Shown here piece by piece: positions 45,117 to 55,482 of a stretch of DNA of 64,000 bases; position 1 is the first letter of the stretch; each line of letters starts with the position of its first letter. The stretch is from Streptomyces sp. TRM64462 (GTDB lineage Bacteria > Actinomycetota > Actinomycetes > Streptomycetales > Streptomycetaceae): NCBI RefSeq assembly GCF_013362995.1, contig NZ_JABWDV010000381.1, positions 1 through 64,000 on the forward strand, read 5' to 3'. Made by a program: the position numbers and the translations under genes. The notes below the pieces were generated by a model, which worked only from the letters and a program-made list of their open reading frames with translations, ran no database searches and was not told where the DNA came from.

Positions 45117-46010
45117 ATGGAAATCCTCGACCTCCCCTTCATGCAGCGCGCGCTGATCGCCGCCCTGCTGGTCGGCATCACCGCGCCCGCCGTCGGGATC
45201 CACCTGGTGCAGCGCCGGCAGGCCCTGATGGGCGACGGGATCGGCCATGTCGCCCTGACCGGTGTCGGCCTCGGCTTCCTGCTGTCGGCCAACCCGGTGT
45301 GGATGGCCGCGCTGGTCTCCGTCGTCGGCGCGGTCGCGATGGAGCTGATCCGTACGTACGGCAGGACGCGCGGCGACATCGCGCTCGCGCTGCTGTTCTA
45401 CGGCGGCATGGCGGGCGGCGTGCTGCTGATGAACCTCTCCGACACCGGGTCCAACGCCAAGCTGGTCAGCTATCTGTTCGGCTCGCTGGCGACGGTCTCG
45501 GAGGAGGACGTGACGGCGATCTGCCTGCTCGCGGCGTTCGTGGTGGCGGTCTCGCTGGGGCTGCGCCGGCAGCTCTTCGCGATCAGCCAGGACGAGGAGT
45601 TCGCCCGGGTGACCGGGCTGCCGGTGCGCACCCTGAACCTGCTGGTCGCGGTGACCGCGGCGGTGACCGTCACGGTCGCCATGCGGGTGGTCGGGCTGCT
45701 GCTGGTGAGCGCGCTGATGGTGGTGCCGGTGGCGGCGGCCCAGCAGCTCACGCGGAGCTTCCGCGCGACGTTCGCGGTGGCGGTCGTGATCGGTACGGCG
45801 GTCTCGCTGACCGGCACCGTCGTCACGTACTACCAGGAGGTGCCGCCGGGTGCGACGATCGTACTGCTGGCCATCGCGGTGTTCGTGGTGATGACCGCCC
45901 TCGCCGCGCCACTGGCCCGGCGCCGCGCCCGGGCGGCCGAGGCTGCCGCGGAGGCGTACGACCGGCGCGTGCGAGCCGTCCCGGACGGCGCGGACGACGT
46001 CAGGGTCTGA
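45117..46010 (+). CDS. znuB: Zinc ABC transporter permease
   Basis: The 297-aa ABC-3 family permease has about eight hydrophobic helices. It opens MEILDLPFMQRALIAALLVG with the family's QRRQALMGDGIGHVALTGVG stretch, where the His is conserved, and LLLVSALMVVPVAAAQQLT later. The C-terminal 30 residues are charged. It starts 2 bp after znuC and is followed by zur. Confidence 0.95.
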   Translation: MEILDLPFMQRALIAALLVGITAPAVGIHLVQRRQALMGDGIGHVALTGVGLGFLLSANPVWMAALVSVVGAVAMELIRTYGRTRGDIALALLFYGGMAGGVLLMNLSDTGSNAKLVSYLFGSLATVSEEDVTAICLLAAFVVAVSLGLRRQLFAISQDEEFARVTGLPVRTLNLLVAVTAAVTVTVAMRVVGLLLVSALMVVPVAAAQQLTRSFRATFAVAVVIGTAVSLTGTVVTYYQEVPPGATIVLLAIAVFVVMTALAAPLARRRARAAEAAAEAYDRRVRAVPDGADDVRV

Positions 46011-46101
46011 ATCACGGCTGTCACGGCTGTCGGGCCCCGCTGAGGGGCCTGGCAGAATGGCCCGACGTACGACTGAGCGGGCCGAGGGCAAGGAGGCACC
46101 T

Positions 46102-46524
46102 GTGGCGACGGCAGGATCCGGCGTACGCGGCCGGTCGACCCGGCAGCGCGCCGCGGTGGCGGCGGCGCTGAACGAGGTGGACGAGTTCCGCAGTGCGCAG
46201 GAGCTGCACGACATGCTCAAGCACCGCGGCGACTCGGTGGGCCTGACGACGGTCTACCGCACGCTGCAGTCGCTCGCGGACGCGGGCGAGGTGGACGTAC
46301 TGCGCACCAGCGACGGCGAGGCGGTGTACCGCCGCTGCTCGACGGGTGAGCACCACCACCACCTGGTGTGCCGCGGCTGCGGCAAGGCCGTCGAGGTGGA
46401 GGGCCCGGCGGTGGAGGAGTGGGCCGAGGCCATCGCGGCGGAACACGGCTTCGTGAACGTGGCCCACACGGTCGAGATCTTCGGCACCTGCGCGGAGTGC
46501 GCGGCCGCTGCCGCGGAGGACTGA
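46102..46524 (+). CDS. zur: Zinc uptake regulator Zur (Fur family)
   Basis: The 140-aa protein has an N-terminal winged helix (RGRSTRQRAAVAAALNEVDE, with GLTTVYRTLQSLADAGEVDV) and a C-terminal dimer/metal domain. The latter holds HHHHLVCRGCGK and GTCAEC, the structural zinc cysteines. It closely resembles the characterised S. coelicolor Zur. GTG 46102 has AAGGAGG upstream; the longer frame from 46057 is not needed. It probably represses the upstream boxes when zinc is sufficient. Small symmetric GGCCCC-GCTGA-GGGGCC lies between znuB and zur. Confidence 0.95.
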   Translation: MATAGSGVRGRSTRQRAAVAAALNEVDEFRSAQELHDMLKHRGDSVGLTTVYRTLQSLADAGEVDVLRTSDGEAVYRRCSTGEHHHHLVCRGCGKAVEVEGPAVEEWAEAIAAEHGFVNVAHTVEIFGTCAECAAAAAED

Positions 46525-46565
46525 GCCCGGCGGCGCTGAGCCCGGCGGCGCTGAGCCCGGCGGCG
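46521..46565 (+). repeat. Three exact 15-bp tandem repeats over the zur stop
   Basis: CTGAGCCCGGCGGCG occurs at 46521, 46536 and 46551. The first copy contains the zur TGA stop, and each later copy repeats the same in-frame TGA. Confidence 0.92.
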
Positions 46566-46585
46566 CGGCACGGCCCGCCGGGGCG

Positions 46586-46933
46586 CTAGTGGATGCTCAT
46601 GTCGCGGTTGAGACAGGAGTACGAGCCGTCGTCGTTCGTCGCGACGGTGTCGTACGACCAGCAGTGCAGGATCGGCGCGACGATGTACAGGCTCAGGCAG
46701 ACGACCGCCGAGAGGATCACCGCCATGGCGGCCCCGACGACGGAACGCCACCCCAGCGACGCGTAACCGGCGAGACCGAGCGCGACGGCGAGCCCGCACA
46801 TGACGACGACCACCGGTCCGTTGTTCCCGTCCATGCCCAGCATGTCCAGGTCATTGGTGCCCCCGAGGCTGAGCAGCGCCAGCCACAGGGCGGGGGCGAA
46901 GAACAGGGCGCCGAGGCAGCCGCGCGGTGTCAT
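46586..46933 (-). CDS. Small integral membrane protein, unknown
   Basis: The 115-aa protein has three or four hydrophobic segments (GCLGALFFAPALWLALLSLG, VVVVMCGLAVALGLAGYASL, VVGAAMAVILSAVVCLSLYI) and a short Cys-containing tail, HCWSYDTV...SYSCLN. I do not recognise a family. Its ATG overlaps the stop of the upstream YcxB-like gene by 4 bp (ATGA), so the two form a coupled pair. Confidence 0.65.
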   Translation of the reverse strand: MTPRGCLGALFFAPALWLALLSLGGTNDLDMLGMDGNNGPVVVVMCGLAVALGLAGYASLGWRSVVGAAMAVILSAVVCLSLYIVAPILHCWSYDTVATNDDGSYSCLNRDMSIH

Positions 46934-47472
46934 ACCCGTTCCGCGTTCCGGTCGAGGAGGGTACGGAGCCGGTCGGCACCGTCCGGGCCGCTGATCCCCC
47001 GCTTGGGCAGGCAGGCCACGTTGAGGCCGACGCGGTCGCCGGAGAACAGCACGAAGAGCCGGGGCGTCTCCGTGTACCGGGGCAGCGCCTGCCAGGTGCA
47101 GGAGACCTCCGACGCGTAGGTCGTCCACCGCACCGCCGAGTCGTCCACCACGGCGCGGTGCTCGCCGTGCGTCGCGGCCAGCCGCTGGACCTGGCGCGCC
47201 TGGAGGCGCGGCGACAGGAACAGCAGGCCGAAGGCCGCGCCGCTGAGCCCGCCGGCTCCCGCCACCAGCGCCGGACTGCCCGTGCCGGGGCCGGCGGCCA
47301 TCACGACGGCGAGGAGCGCGCCGGCCACCCCGCTCGACCAGAGCAGCCACCGCAGCCGGCGTCCCGACGGAGTCCTGCGCATCCGCGCCGTGAGCATCTC
47401 GGTGGCGTCCTGGGCGGTGGGCCGGTAGACCAGCTCCACCGCCTCGCGGACGTCCCGCGCCTCTGCCGTCAT
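46930..47472 (-). CDS. YcxB-like membrane protein
   Basis: The 180-aa protein has an N-terminal VELVYRPTAQDATEML strand, two adjacent membrane helices (residues 40-85), and a C-terminal soluble domain VVDDSAVRWTTYASEVSCTW...RLFVLFSGDRVGLNVACLPK. That domain matches the YcxB-like C-terminal pattern. Function is unknown. It is coupled to the small membrane protein downstream. Confidence 0.65.
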   Translation of the reverse strand: MTAEARDVREAVELVYRPTAQDATEMLTARMRRTPSGRRLRWLLWSSGVAGALLAVVMAAGPGTGSPALVAGAGGLSGAAFGLLFLSPRLQARQVQRLAATHGEHRAVVDDSAVRWTTYASEVSCTWQALPRYTETPRLFVLFSGDRVGLNVACLPKRGISGPDGADRLRTLLDRNAERV

Positions 47473-47520
47473 CGGGCCCCTCCTCTGTGACAGGAACAGG
47501 CCAAGATCGTAAGGCGTCGG

Positions 47521-48432
47521 TCAGCGGGCCGCGCCCCCGGCGGCGCCCTCGGCGACGTCCTCGGCGACGTCCTCGGCGGAGCCCTCGGGACGGCCCCTCA
47601 TCGCCGTCTCCATCGCGAGGAGCTGCTCGTTGGGTACGGCACCGCCGAAGCGGCGGTCGCGCTGGGCGTACTCCAGGCAGGCACGCCACAGGTCGCGGCG
47701 GTCGAAGTCGGGCCACAGCACGTCCTGGAACACCATCTCGGCGTACGCGCTCTGCCACAGCAGGTAGTTGGAGGTGCGCTGCTCACCGCTCGGCCGCAGG
47801 AACAGGTCCACGTCCGGCATGTCCGCGTAGTACAGGTACTTCGCGAAGGTCTTCTCGGTGACCTTCGACGGGTCGAGCTTCCCGGCCTTCACGTCCGCCG
47901 CCAGGGCCTGCGCCGCGTCCGCGATCTCGGCGCGGCCGCCGTAGTTCATGCAGAAGTACAGCGTGAGCCGGTCGTTGTCCTTGGTCTGCTCCTGGGCGAT
48001 CTGGAGCTCCTGGGCCACCGACTTCCACAGCTTGGGCATCCGGCCCACCCAGCGCACCCGAATGCCCAGGGCGTCGAGCTGGTCGCGGGTCTTGCGGATG
48101 AAGTCCCGGTTGAAGTTCATCAGGAAGCGCACCTCGTCCGGCGAGCGCCGCCAGTTCTCGGTGGAGAAGGCGTACAGGGAGATGCTCCCGACGCCCATCT
48201 CGATCGCGCCCTGCAGCACGTCGAGGACACGCTCGGCGCCGACCTTGTGGCCCTCCGTGCGGGGCAGGCCGCGGTCCTTGGCCCAGCGGCCGTTGCCGTC
48301 CATGACGATCGCCACGTGGCCCGGCACCAGCTCACCCGGGAGCTTCGGCGGCCGCGCGCCGGACGGGTGCGGCTCGGGGTCCCGGTAGTCGCGCCTGGAG
48401 CGCCCGAGGATTCCGCGTCGTGCGATGGCCAT
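47521..48432 (-). CDS. uppS: Isoprenyl (undecaprenyl/polyprenyl) diphosphate synthase
   Basis: The 303-aa cis-prenyltransferase makes the long-chain lipid carrier for cell-wall synthesis. It shows [52 protein letters not shown] and [20 protein letters not shown], with conserved catalytic Asp and Arg residues. The C-terminal [20 protein letters not shown] tail is a small duplication-rich extension. ATG 48432 or GTG 48441 may be used; AGGAGAA lies just before the GTG. It is 22 bp downstream of recO. Confidence 0.94.
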   Translation of the reverse strand: MAIARRGILGRSRRDYRDPEPHPSGARPPKLPGELVPGHVAIVMDGNGRWAKDRGLPRTEGHKVGAERVLDVLQGAIEMGVGSISLYAFSTENWRRSPDEVRFLMNFNRDFIRKTRDQLDALGIRVRWVGRMPKLWKSVAQELQIAQEQTKDNDRLTLYFCMNYGGRAEIADAAQALAADVKAGKLDPSKVTEKTFAKYLYYADMPDVDLFLRPSGEQRTSNYLLWQSAYAEMVFQDVLWPDFDRRDLWRACLEYAQRDRRFGGAVPNEQLLAMETAMRGRPEGSAEDVAEDVAEGAAGGAAR

Positions 48433-48454
48433 GCGGCTCACTTCTCCTAGTTCT

Positions 48455-49201
48455 CTACTTCTCCACGTAGCGGAGCGAGCGCAGCCCGCGCTCCAGGTGC
48501 CAGTGCAGATACGCGGACACCAGTCCGCTCCCCTCCCTGACGTGGCGCGGCTCGCACGCGTCCGCCGTCTCCCAGTCGCCGGTCAGCAGCGCGCTGAGCA
48601 GACCGACGGCCTCCGCAGAGGGTACGACGCTGCCCGCGACGCGGCAGTCCCCGCAGACGACTCCGCCGGCCGCGACCGAGAAGAACCGGTTCGGCCCGTG
48701 GATGCCGCAGCGGGCGCAGTCCTCGAAGGACGGGGCGTAGCCGTTGACGGCGAGCGAGCGGAGCAGGAAGGCGTCCAGGACGAGGCGCGGGGCGTGCTCG
48801 CCGCGCGCGAGGGTGCGCAGGCCGCCGACGAGCAGCAGGTACTGCTGGACGGCCGGTTCGCCCTCGTGGTCGGTGAACCGCTCGGCGGTCTCCAGCATGG
48901 CGGTGCCCGCGGTGTAGCGGTCGTAGTCGCTGACGATGCCGCTGCCGTACGGGGCGATGGTCTCGCTCTGCGTGCACAGCGGCAGCCCGCGCCCGACGAG
49001 TTCGCTGCCGCGCGCGAAGAACTGGACGTCCACGTGCGAGAACGGTTCGAGCCTGGCCCCGAACTTCGACTTGGTCCGCCGCACCCCGCGCGCGACGGCG
49101 CGCACCCGCCCGTGCCCGCGCGTGAGGAACGTGATGATCCGGTCTGCCTCGCCCAGCTTCTGGGTGCGCAGCACGACGCCGTCATCACGGAACAGGCTCA
49201 T
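48455..49201 (-). CDS. recO: DNA repair protein RecO
   Basis: The 248-aa RecO helps load RecA in the RecFOR pathway. It has an N-terminal OB fold ([20 protein letters not shown]), a helical domain, and a zinc site [10 protein letters not shown]...CGDC around residues 155-183. ATG 49201 is chosen since GACAAT lies exactly 7 nt upstream, as in dus and era; ATG 49210 (MEPMSL) overlaps it. It is operonic with uppS. Confidence 0.93.
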   Translation of the reverse strand: MSLFRDDGVVLRTQKLGEADRIITFLTRGHGRVRAVARGVRRTKSKFGARLEPFSHVDVQFFARGSELVGRGLPLCTQSETIAPYGSGIVSDYDRYTAGTAMLETAERFTDHEGEPAVQQYLLLVGGLRTLARGEHAPRLVLDAFLLRSLAVNGYAPSFEDCARCGIHGPNRFFSVAAGGVVCGDCRVAGSVVPSAEAVGLLSALLTGDWETADACEPRHVREGSGLVSAYLHWHLERGLRSLRYVEK

Positions 49202-49286
49202 AGGCTCCATTGTCCCGTACGGGACGGGGCGCCCGGTGCGGGAGGGGCTTCCGCTGCGGGAGAACGCTTGCTGACATGCTTACGCC

Positions 49287-49649
49287 ATGTCGATCACCGC
49301 GACCGTTCTGGTCCTCCTCATCGCCGCGCTCCACGTCTACATCCTGGTCCTGGAGATGTTCCTGTGGACCACGCCCAGGGCGCGGGCCTCGTTCGGTACG
49401 ACGGTCGAGCTCGCCGAGCGGACGAAGGCGCTGGCCGCCAACCAGGGCCTGTACAACGGCTTCCTCGCGGCCGGTCTGGTGTGGGGTGCCGTCGCGGCGG
49501 ACCCCGTGGGGTTCCAGGCGCGGGTGTTCTTCCTGGTGTGCGTGGCGGTGGCGGGCGTGTACGGTGCCGTGACGGCGAGCCGGAAGATCGTCTTCGTACA
49601 GACCGTGCCCGCCCTGGTCGCGCTGGGTTTCGTCGTGGCAGCCCACTGA
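49287..49649 (+). CDS. DUF1304 membrane protein
   Basis: The 120-aa protein has four predicted helices and the DUF1304 pattern: LIAALHVYILVLEMFLW at the N-terminus, LAANQGLYNGFLAAGL and VTASRKIVFVQTVPALVAL. No biochemical function is known to me. There is no Shine-Dalgarno; CATGCT lies 6 nt before ATG, suggesting a leaderless message. Confidence 0.82.
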   Translation: MSITATVLVLLIAALHVYILVLEMFLWTTPRARASFGTTVELAERTKALAANQGLYNGFLAAGLVWGAVAADPVGFQARVFFLVCVAVAGVYGAVTASRKIVFVQTVPALVALGFVVAAH

Positions 49650-49664
49650 AAGACGTCGGATGCC

Positions 49665-49681
49665 CATAAGCCATACTTATG
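49665..49681. promoter_or_regulatory. Inverted repeat upstream of fprA
   Basis: CATAAG-CCATA-CTTATG is a perfect 6+5+6 dyad, 89 bp before the fprA start. TCATAG follows at 49685. The AT content is high for this genome. It is a likely operator. Confidence 0.6.
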
Positions 49682-49769
49682 TGGTCATAGATCTGAACCG
49701 GGTACTGCTCCGCCCCTGAACTTGTGAGTCTGGCAGGCGAGAAGTGCTGACTTTCGAAGGGAACCTGCC

Positions 49770-51137
49770 ATGCCCCGCCCCCTGCGGGTCGCGATCGTCG
49801 GTGCCGGCCCGGCCGGCATCTACGCCGCCGACGCCCTGCTGAAGTCCGAGGCCGCCACCGACCCGGGTGTCTCCATCGACCTGTTCGAGCGGATGCCGGC
49901 GCCGTTCGGTCTGATCCGGTACGGGGTCGCCCCGGACCACCCGCGGATCAAGGGCATCGTCACGGCCCTCCACCAGGTCCTGGACAAGCCGCAGATCCGC
50001 CTGTTCGGCAATGTCTCGTACCCGTCCGACATCACGCTCGACGACCTGCGCGCCTTCTACGACGCGGTGATCTTCTCGACCGGTGCCGAGGCCGACCGCG
50101 CGCTGAACATCCCGGGCATCGAGCTGGACGGCTCGTACGGCGCGGCCGACTTCGTCTCCTGGTACGACGGGCACCCCGAGGTGCCGCGCACCTGGCCGCT
50201 GGAGGCGGAGAAGGTCGCCGTGCTCGGTGTCGGCAACGTGGCCCTGGACGTGGCGCGCATCCTCGCGAAGACGGCGGACGAGCTGCTGCCGACCGAGATC
50301 CCGCCGAACGTCTACGACGGCCTGAAGGCCAACAAGGCCCTGGAGATCCACGTCTTCGGGCGCCGCGGCCCGGCCCAGGCGAAGTTCAGCCCCATGGAGC
50401 TGCGCGAGCTGGACCACTCGCCGAGCATCGAGGTCATCGTCAACCCCGAGGACATCGACTACGACCAGGGCTCCATCGAGGCGCGGCGCTCCAACAAGCA
50501 GGTCGACATGGTCGCCAAGACCCTGGAGAACTGGGCGATCCGCGATGTCGGCGACCGGCCGCACAAGCTGTTCCTGCACTTCTTCGAGTCGCCCGCCGAG
50601 ATCGTCGGCGAGGACGGCAGGGTCGTGGGGCTGCGCACCGAGCGCACCGAGCTGGACGGCTCCGGCAATGTGAAGGGCACCGGCGAGTTCACCACCTGGG
50701 ACGTCCAGGCGGTCTACCGCGCGGTCGGCTACCTCTCCGAGGAGCTGCCGAAGCTGCCGTGGGACGCGGACTCCGGCACCGTCCCGGACGAGGGCGGCCG
50801 TGTGGTGCAGGGCGGCGAGCACGTCCCGTCGACGTATGTGACGGGCTGGATCCGGCGCGGCCCGATCGGTCTGATCGGCCACACCAAGGGCGACGCCAAC
50901 GAGACCGTCGCGAACCTCCTGGAGGACCACCGCGAGGGCCGGCTGCACACGCCGGACGCGCCGGGTGAGGACGCGGTCGTGGAGTTCCTGGACGGCAGGG
51001 GCGTCGCGTACACGACGTGGGACGGCTGGTACAGGCTGGACGCGGCCGAGCGGGCGCGCGGCGAGGCGGAAGGCCGTGAGCGCGTGAAGATCGTGGAGCG
51101 CGAGGAGATGCTGCGGGCGAGCGGCGTGGAGGTCTGA
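49770..51137 (+). CDS. fprA: Ferredoxin-NADP+ reductase, adrenodoxin-reductase type
   Basis: The 455-aa FAD enzyme moves electrons between NADPH and ferredoxins, often for P450s. It begins RVAIVGAGPAGIYAADALL (FAD) and continues FGLIRYGVAPDHPRIKGI. The NADP fold is VAVLGVGNVALDVARIL (about 150), with NADP-phosphate residues FGRRGPAQAKFS, and the C-terminal FAD segment is YVTGWIRRGPIGLIGHTKGD. This is the FprA family of actinobacteria. GAAGGGAA precedes the ATG. It stands alone, with no ferredoxin gene adjacent. Confidence 0.9.
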   Translation: MPRPLRVAIVGAGPAGIYAADALLKSEAATDPGVSIDLFERMPAPFGLIRYGVAPDHPRIKGIVTALHQVLDKPQIRLFGNVSYPSDITLDDLRAFYDAVIFSTGAEADRALNIPGIELDGSYGAADFVSWYDGHPEVPRTWPLEAEKVAVLGVGNVALDVARILAKTADELLPTEIPPNVYDGLKANKALEIHVFGRRGPAQAKFSPMELRELDHSPSIEVIVNPEDIDYDQGSIEARRSNKQVDMVAKTLENWAIRDVGDRPHKLFLHFFESPAEIVGEDGRVVGLRTERTELDGSGNVKGTGEFTTWDVQAVYRAVGYLSEELPKLPWDADSGTVPDEGGRVVQGGEHVPSTYVTGWIRRGPIGLIGHTKGDANETVANLLEDHREGRLHTPDAPGEDAVVEFLDGRGVAYTTWDGWYRLDAAERARGEAEGRERVKIVEREEMLRASGVEV

Positions 51138-51183
51138 CGCCCGGCCCCGCTCGGCTACGGTTTCCGGCCCGTGTCCCGTTCGT

Positions 51184-51888
51184 TCAGAACGGGGCGCGGG
51201 CCGTTTCCATGAGCCGTGCGGTGTCGTCGGGGTGCAGCGCCAGGGCGTTGCCGACGGTGGCGAGCACCTCGCGCTCGGCGGGGATGTACGCGCCGTCCGC
51301 GAGGGCGATGCGGGCGCCCTGGAGGAGGATCGATTCGCGGCCCGTCGGGGCGAGGTGCGGGGAGAGCGGTTCGAGCGCCTCGTGCAGTTCGATGGCGAGG
51401 GCGGCGCCGCAGGGCCCTTCGGTGTCGGTGAGGAACCGGCCGGTGTCGGCGGCGAGCGCCTCGATCAGCGCGGTGAGGCCGTCGGCGGTGCAGTCCTCGT
51501 ACCCGGCGGCGCGGACGGCGGAGACGGCGGTCCGTACGACGGTGGGCGACGAGGTGCCGCCGGCGGCGAGCACGGCGAGGGCGACGGTGTGCACGGCGTC
51601 GCGGAGCATCGCGGAGAACCGGGCCGTGGTGGGGCGGTCGAGGGCGTCGAGGCCGAAGCGGTCGTGGCAGGCGGCGCATTCGACGACGGGGCCGACGGCG
51701 CCGCGGGGCACGAGCGGGACGCCGAGCACCGTGAAGCGGCGGCGGCCGGTGCGCCGGCGGTAGTTGCGGTCGCCGCCGCAGCCGGGGCAGAAGAACTCTC
51801 CGTCGCCGACGGTGTGCCAAGAGGTGTGTACGGAGCAAATGCGGAGTTTTCGGCCATGTGATCCGCGTGTTCCCCGTGCTGGCTGCAC
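51184..51888 (-). CDS. TerB-like protein with N-terminal zinc ribbon
   Basis: The 234-aa protein has an N-terminal zinc ribbon, GEFFCPGCGGDRNYRRRTGR with a second CAAC pair, and a C-terminal all-helical TerB-like domain (ARIALADGAYIPAEREVLAT, acidic metal-binding type). TerB-like proteins are linked to tellurite resistance and stress complexes; the role here is unknown. GTG 51888 is chosen because GGAGGT lies 5 nt upstream. The longer frame from ATG 51945 has no ribosome site. Confidence 0.72.
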   Translation of the reverse strand: MQPARGTRGSHGRKLRICSVHTSWHTVGDGEFFCPGCGGDRNYRRRTGRRRFTVLGVPLVPRGAVGPVVECAACHDRFGLDALDRPTTARFSAMLRDAVHTVALAVLAAGGTSSPTVVRTAVSAVRAAGYEDCTADGLTALIEALAADTGRFLTDTEGPCGAALAIELHEALEPLSPHLAPTGRESILLQGARIALADGAYIPAEREVLATVGNALALHPDDTARLMETARAPF

Positions 51889-51940
51889 GTCGCACCTCCA
51901 GACGCCTCGGCCACTTTGCCGACGTGCACGTGATGTTAGC

Positions 51941-51955
51941 CACATCCGTGATGTG
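51941..51955. promoter_or_regulatory. Inverted repeat upstream of the TerB-like gene
   Basis: CACATC-CGT-GATGTG is a perfect dyad, 53 bp before the start. On the minus strand TAACAT follows, a plausible -10. The octamer ACATCACG occurs twice here. A likely operator-promoter. Confidence 0.55.
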
Positions 51956-51994
51956 CCGTCAGCACCTCGTCATGAGAACGCCACGGACATGGCC

Positions 51995-52025
51995 GAACCC
52001 CGTCCACACGGAGTGGACGGGGTTC
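51995..52025 (-). terminator. Terminator after leuA
   Basis: GAACCCCGTCCAC and its complement form a 13-bp stem with an ACGGA loop, 43 bp past the leuA stop. Confidence 0.88.
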
Positions 52026-52068
52026 GCAGGACTGTGCGGTGCCTGTGCGGTGGCCGTGCGGTGCCGGG

Positions 52069-54006
<1,938 letters not shown>

Positions 54007-54042
54007 TCAGTATGCGGGATTCCTGGTGAGTAACACCCAAAC

Positions 54043-54113
54043 AGTGACCTATCACTCCTTTTCGTCAATTCTGGCCGCAGGGAGTGACAGTGCGGTGACG
54101 CAATGCCACATTG
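54043..54113 (+). promoter_or_regulatory. Promoter and dyads of the M4 protease gene
   Basis: -35 GTGACA (54084-54089), a 17-bp spacer and -10 CACATT (54107-54112) place ATG 54120 seven bases later. The -10 lies in a perfect dyad CAATG-CCA-CATTG (54101-54113). A second dyad AGTGA-CCTA-TCACT sits at 54043-54056. The overlap suggests repression. Confidence 0.65.
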
Positions 54114-54119
54114 CGAAGC

Positions 54120-55187
54120 ATGACTTCGTCTCCCACGCCGCCCGTGTTCTGCACGATCGTGCCGCCCCATCTCCTCGACCGGCTGGCGCAGGCCTCCGAT
54201 CCGGCGATCGCCGAAGCCGCCCGCCGCACCCTCGTCTCCGACTCCGCGCACCGCACCGGCCGCCGGCTGAGCACGGTCACCGGCGTCCGTACGCTCGACC
54301 GGCCGGTGGCCACCGGCATGCCGCGCCGTACGGTCTTCGACGCCGAGCACGGCACCCGCCTGCCGGGCCGCAAGGTGCGCGGCGAGGGCGACGACCCCAC
54401 GCAGGACGCCACGGTCAACCGCGCGTACGCGGGCCTGGGGGCCACCTTCGACCTGCTCCTCGACGTGTACGGGCGGGACTCCGTCGACGGGTCGGGGCTG
54501 CCGCTGGACGCGACCGTCCACTACGACCGGGACTACGGCAACGCGTTCTGGAACGGCGAGCGCATGGTGTTCGGCGACGGCGACGGGGAGGTCTTCCTGG
54601 ACTTCACCATCCCGGTGGACGTGATCGCGCACGAGCTGGCGCACGGCGTCACGCAGTACACCGCGAACCTCGCCTACTTCAGCCAGCCGGGCGCGCTGAA
54701 CGAGTCCGTGTCGGACGTCATCGGGTCGCTGGTCAAGCAGTACGCGCTCCGGCAGACCGCCGGGGAGGCCGACTGGCTGATCGGCGCGGGCCTGCTCGCG
54801 GAGCGCGTGGAGGGCGTGGCGCTGCGGTCGATGAAGGCCCCGGGGACGGCGTACGACGACGATCTGCTCGGCAAGGACCCGCAGCCCGCGACGATGGCCG
54901 ACTACGTCGAGACGGGCCGCGACAACGGCGGCGTGCACATCAACTCGGGCATCCCGAACCACGCCTTCTACCTGCTGGCGACCGCCCTCGGCGGCTATGC
55001 CTGGGAGCGGGCGGGCCAGATCTGGTACGACGTGCTGACGGGCGGCAAGCTCAAGGAGACGGCGGACTTCGCGGCCTTCGCCCGGCTGACGGTCGCGGCG
55101 GCGCGCGAGCGGTACGGGGAGGGCGGCGCCGAGGACGAGGCGGTGGTGAAGGCCTGGTCGACGGTGGGCGTGCCCACCAGGGGGTAG
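54120..55187 (+). CDS. M4-family (protealysin-like) zinc metalloprotease
   Basis: The 355-aa thermolysin-family protease has the zinc motif HELAHG (about residue 171), the third ligand in GALNESVSDVIGSL (Glu about 195), and the catalytic His area DNGGVHINSGIPNHAFYL. There is no signal peptide and only a short N-terminal region (about 50 residues, FCTIVPPHLLDRLAQASDP), as in protealysins, which keep a short propeptide and may act inside the cell or exit by other means. A likely inhibitor gene follows directly. ATG 54120 is leaderless by promoter position. Confidence 0.9.
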   Translation: MTSSPTPPVFCTIVPPHLLDRLAQASDPAIAEAARRTLVSDSAHRTGRRLSTVTGVRTLDRPVATGMPRRTVFDAEHGTRLPGRKVRGEGDDPTQDATVNRAYAGLGATFDLLLDVYGRDSVDGSGLPLDATVHYDRDYGNAFWNGERMVFGDGDGEVFLDFTIPVDVIAHELAHGVTQYTANLAYFSQPGALNESVSDVIGSLVKQYALRQTAGEADWLIGAGLLAERVEGVALRSMKAPGTAYDDDLLGKDPQPATMADYVETGRDNGGVHINSGIPNHAFYLLATALGGYAWERAGQIWYDVLTGGKLKETADFAAFARLTVAAARERYGEGGAEDEAVVKAWSTVGVPTRG

Positions 55188-55190
55188 GCG

Positions 55191-55463
55191 GTGGCCATGC
55201 GGATCGAGGTACGGCGCACGGGCGGCTTCGCGGGAATCGAGCGGCGGGCGGTGGTGGACACGGCGGGCCGGGCCGACGCGGGCGCGTGGCACGCGCTGGC
55301 CGAGGCGGCCCTCGCGGACGGCCGCCCGGCCCCGCCCATGGGCGTCCCGGACGGCTTCAGCTACACGATCACGGTCGACGGCCGCACGGTGTACTGCGCG
55401 GACCCCCGCCTGAGCGAGGCCCAGCGCACCCTGATCACCCGCGTCCTGAAGGAAGGCGCGTGA
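55191..55463 (+). CDS. Emfourin-like M4 protease inhibitor
   Basis: The 90-aa protein reads MRIEVRRTGGFAGIERRAVV, then WHALAEAALA, then FSYTITVDGRTVYCADPRLS. This pattern matches emfourin, the slow tight-binding inhibitor encoded beside protealysin in Serratia. It begins 3 bp after the protease stop (GTG 55191, or ATG 55197), so it is co-transcribed. It probably restrains the partner protease in the cytoplasm; this is inferred. Confidence 0.8.
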   Translation: MAMRIEVRRTGGFAGIERRAVVDTAGRADAGAWHALAEAALADGRPAPPMGVPDGFSYTITVDGRTVYCADPRLSEAQRTLITRVLKEGA

Positions 55464-55482
55464 GCCCGCTCAGCGCGGACCC

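Noticed and set aside
46031-46049. Small GGCCCC-GCTGA-GGGGCC hairpin between znuB and zur as a terminator
   Set aside because: Only 6 bp, and zur has the operon's orientation with a good ribosome site; more likely a weak processing or no signal.
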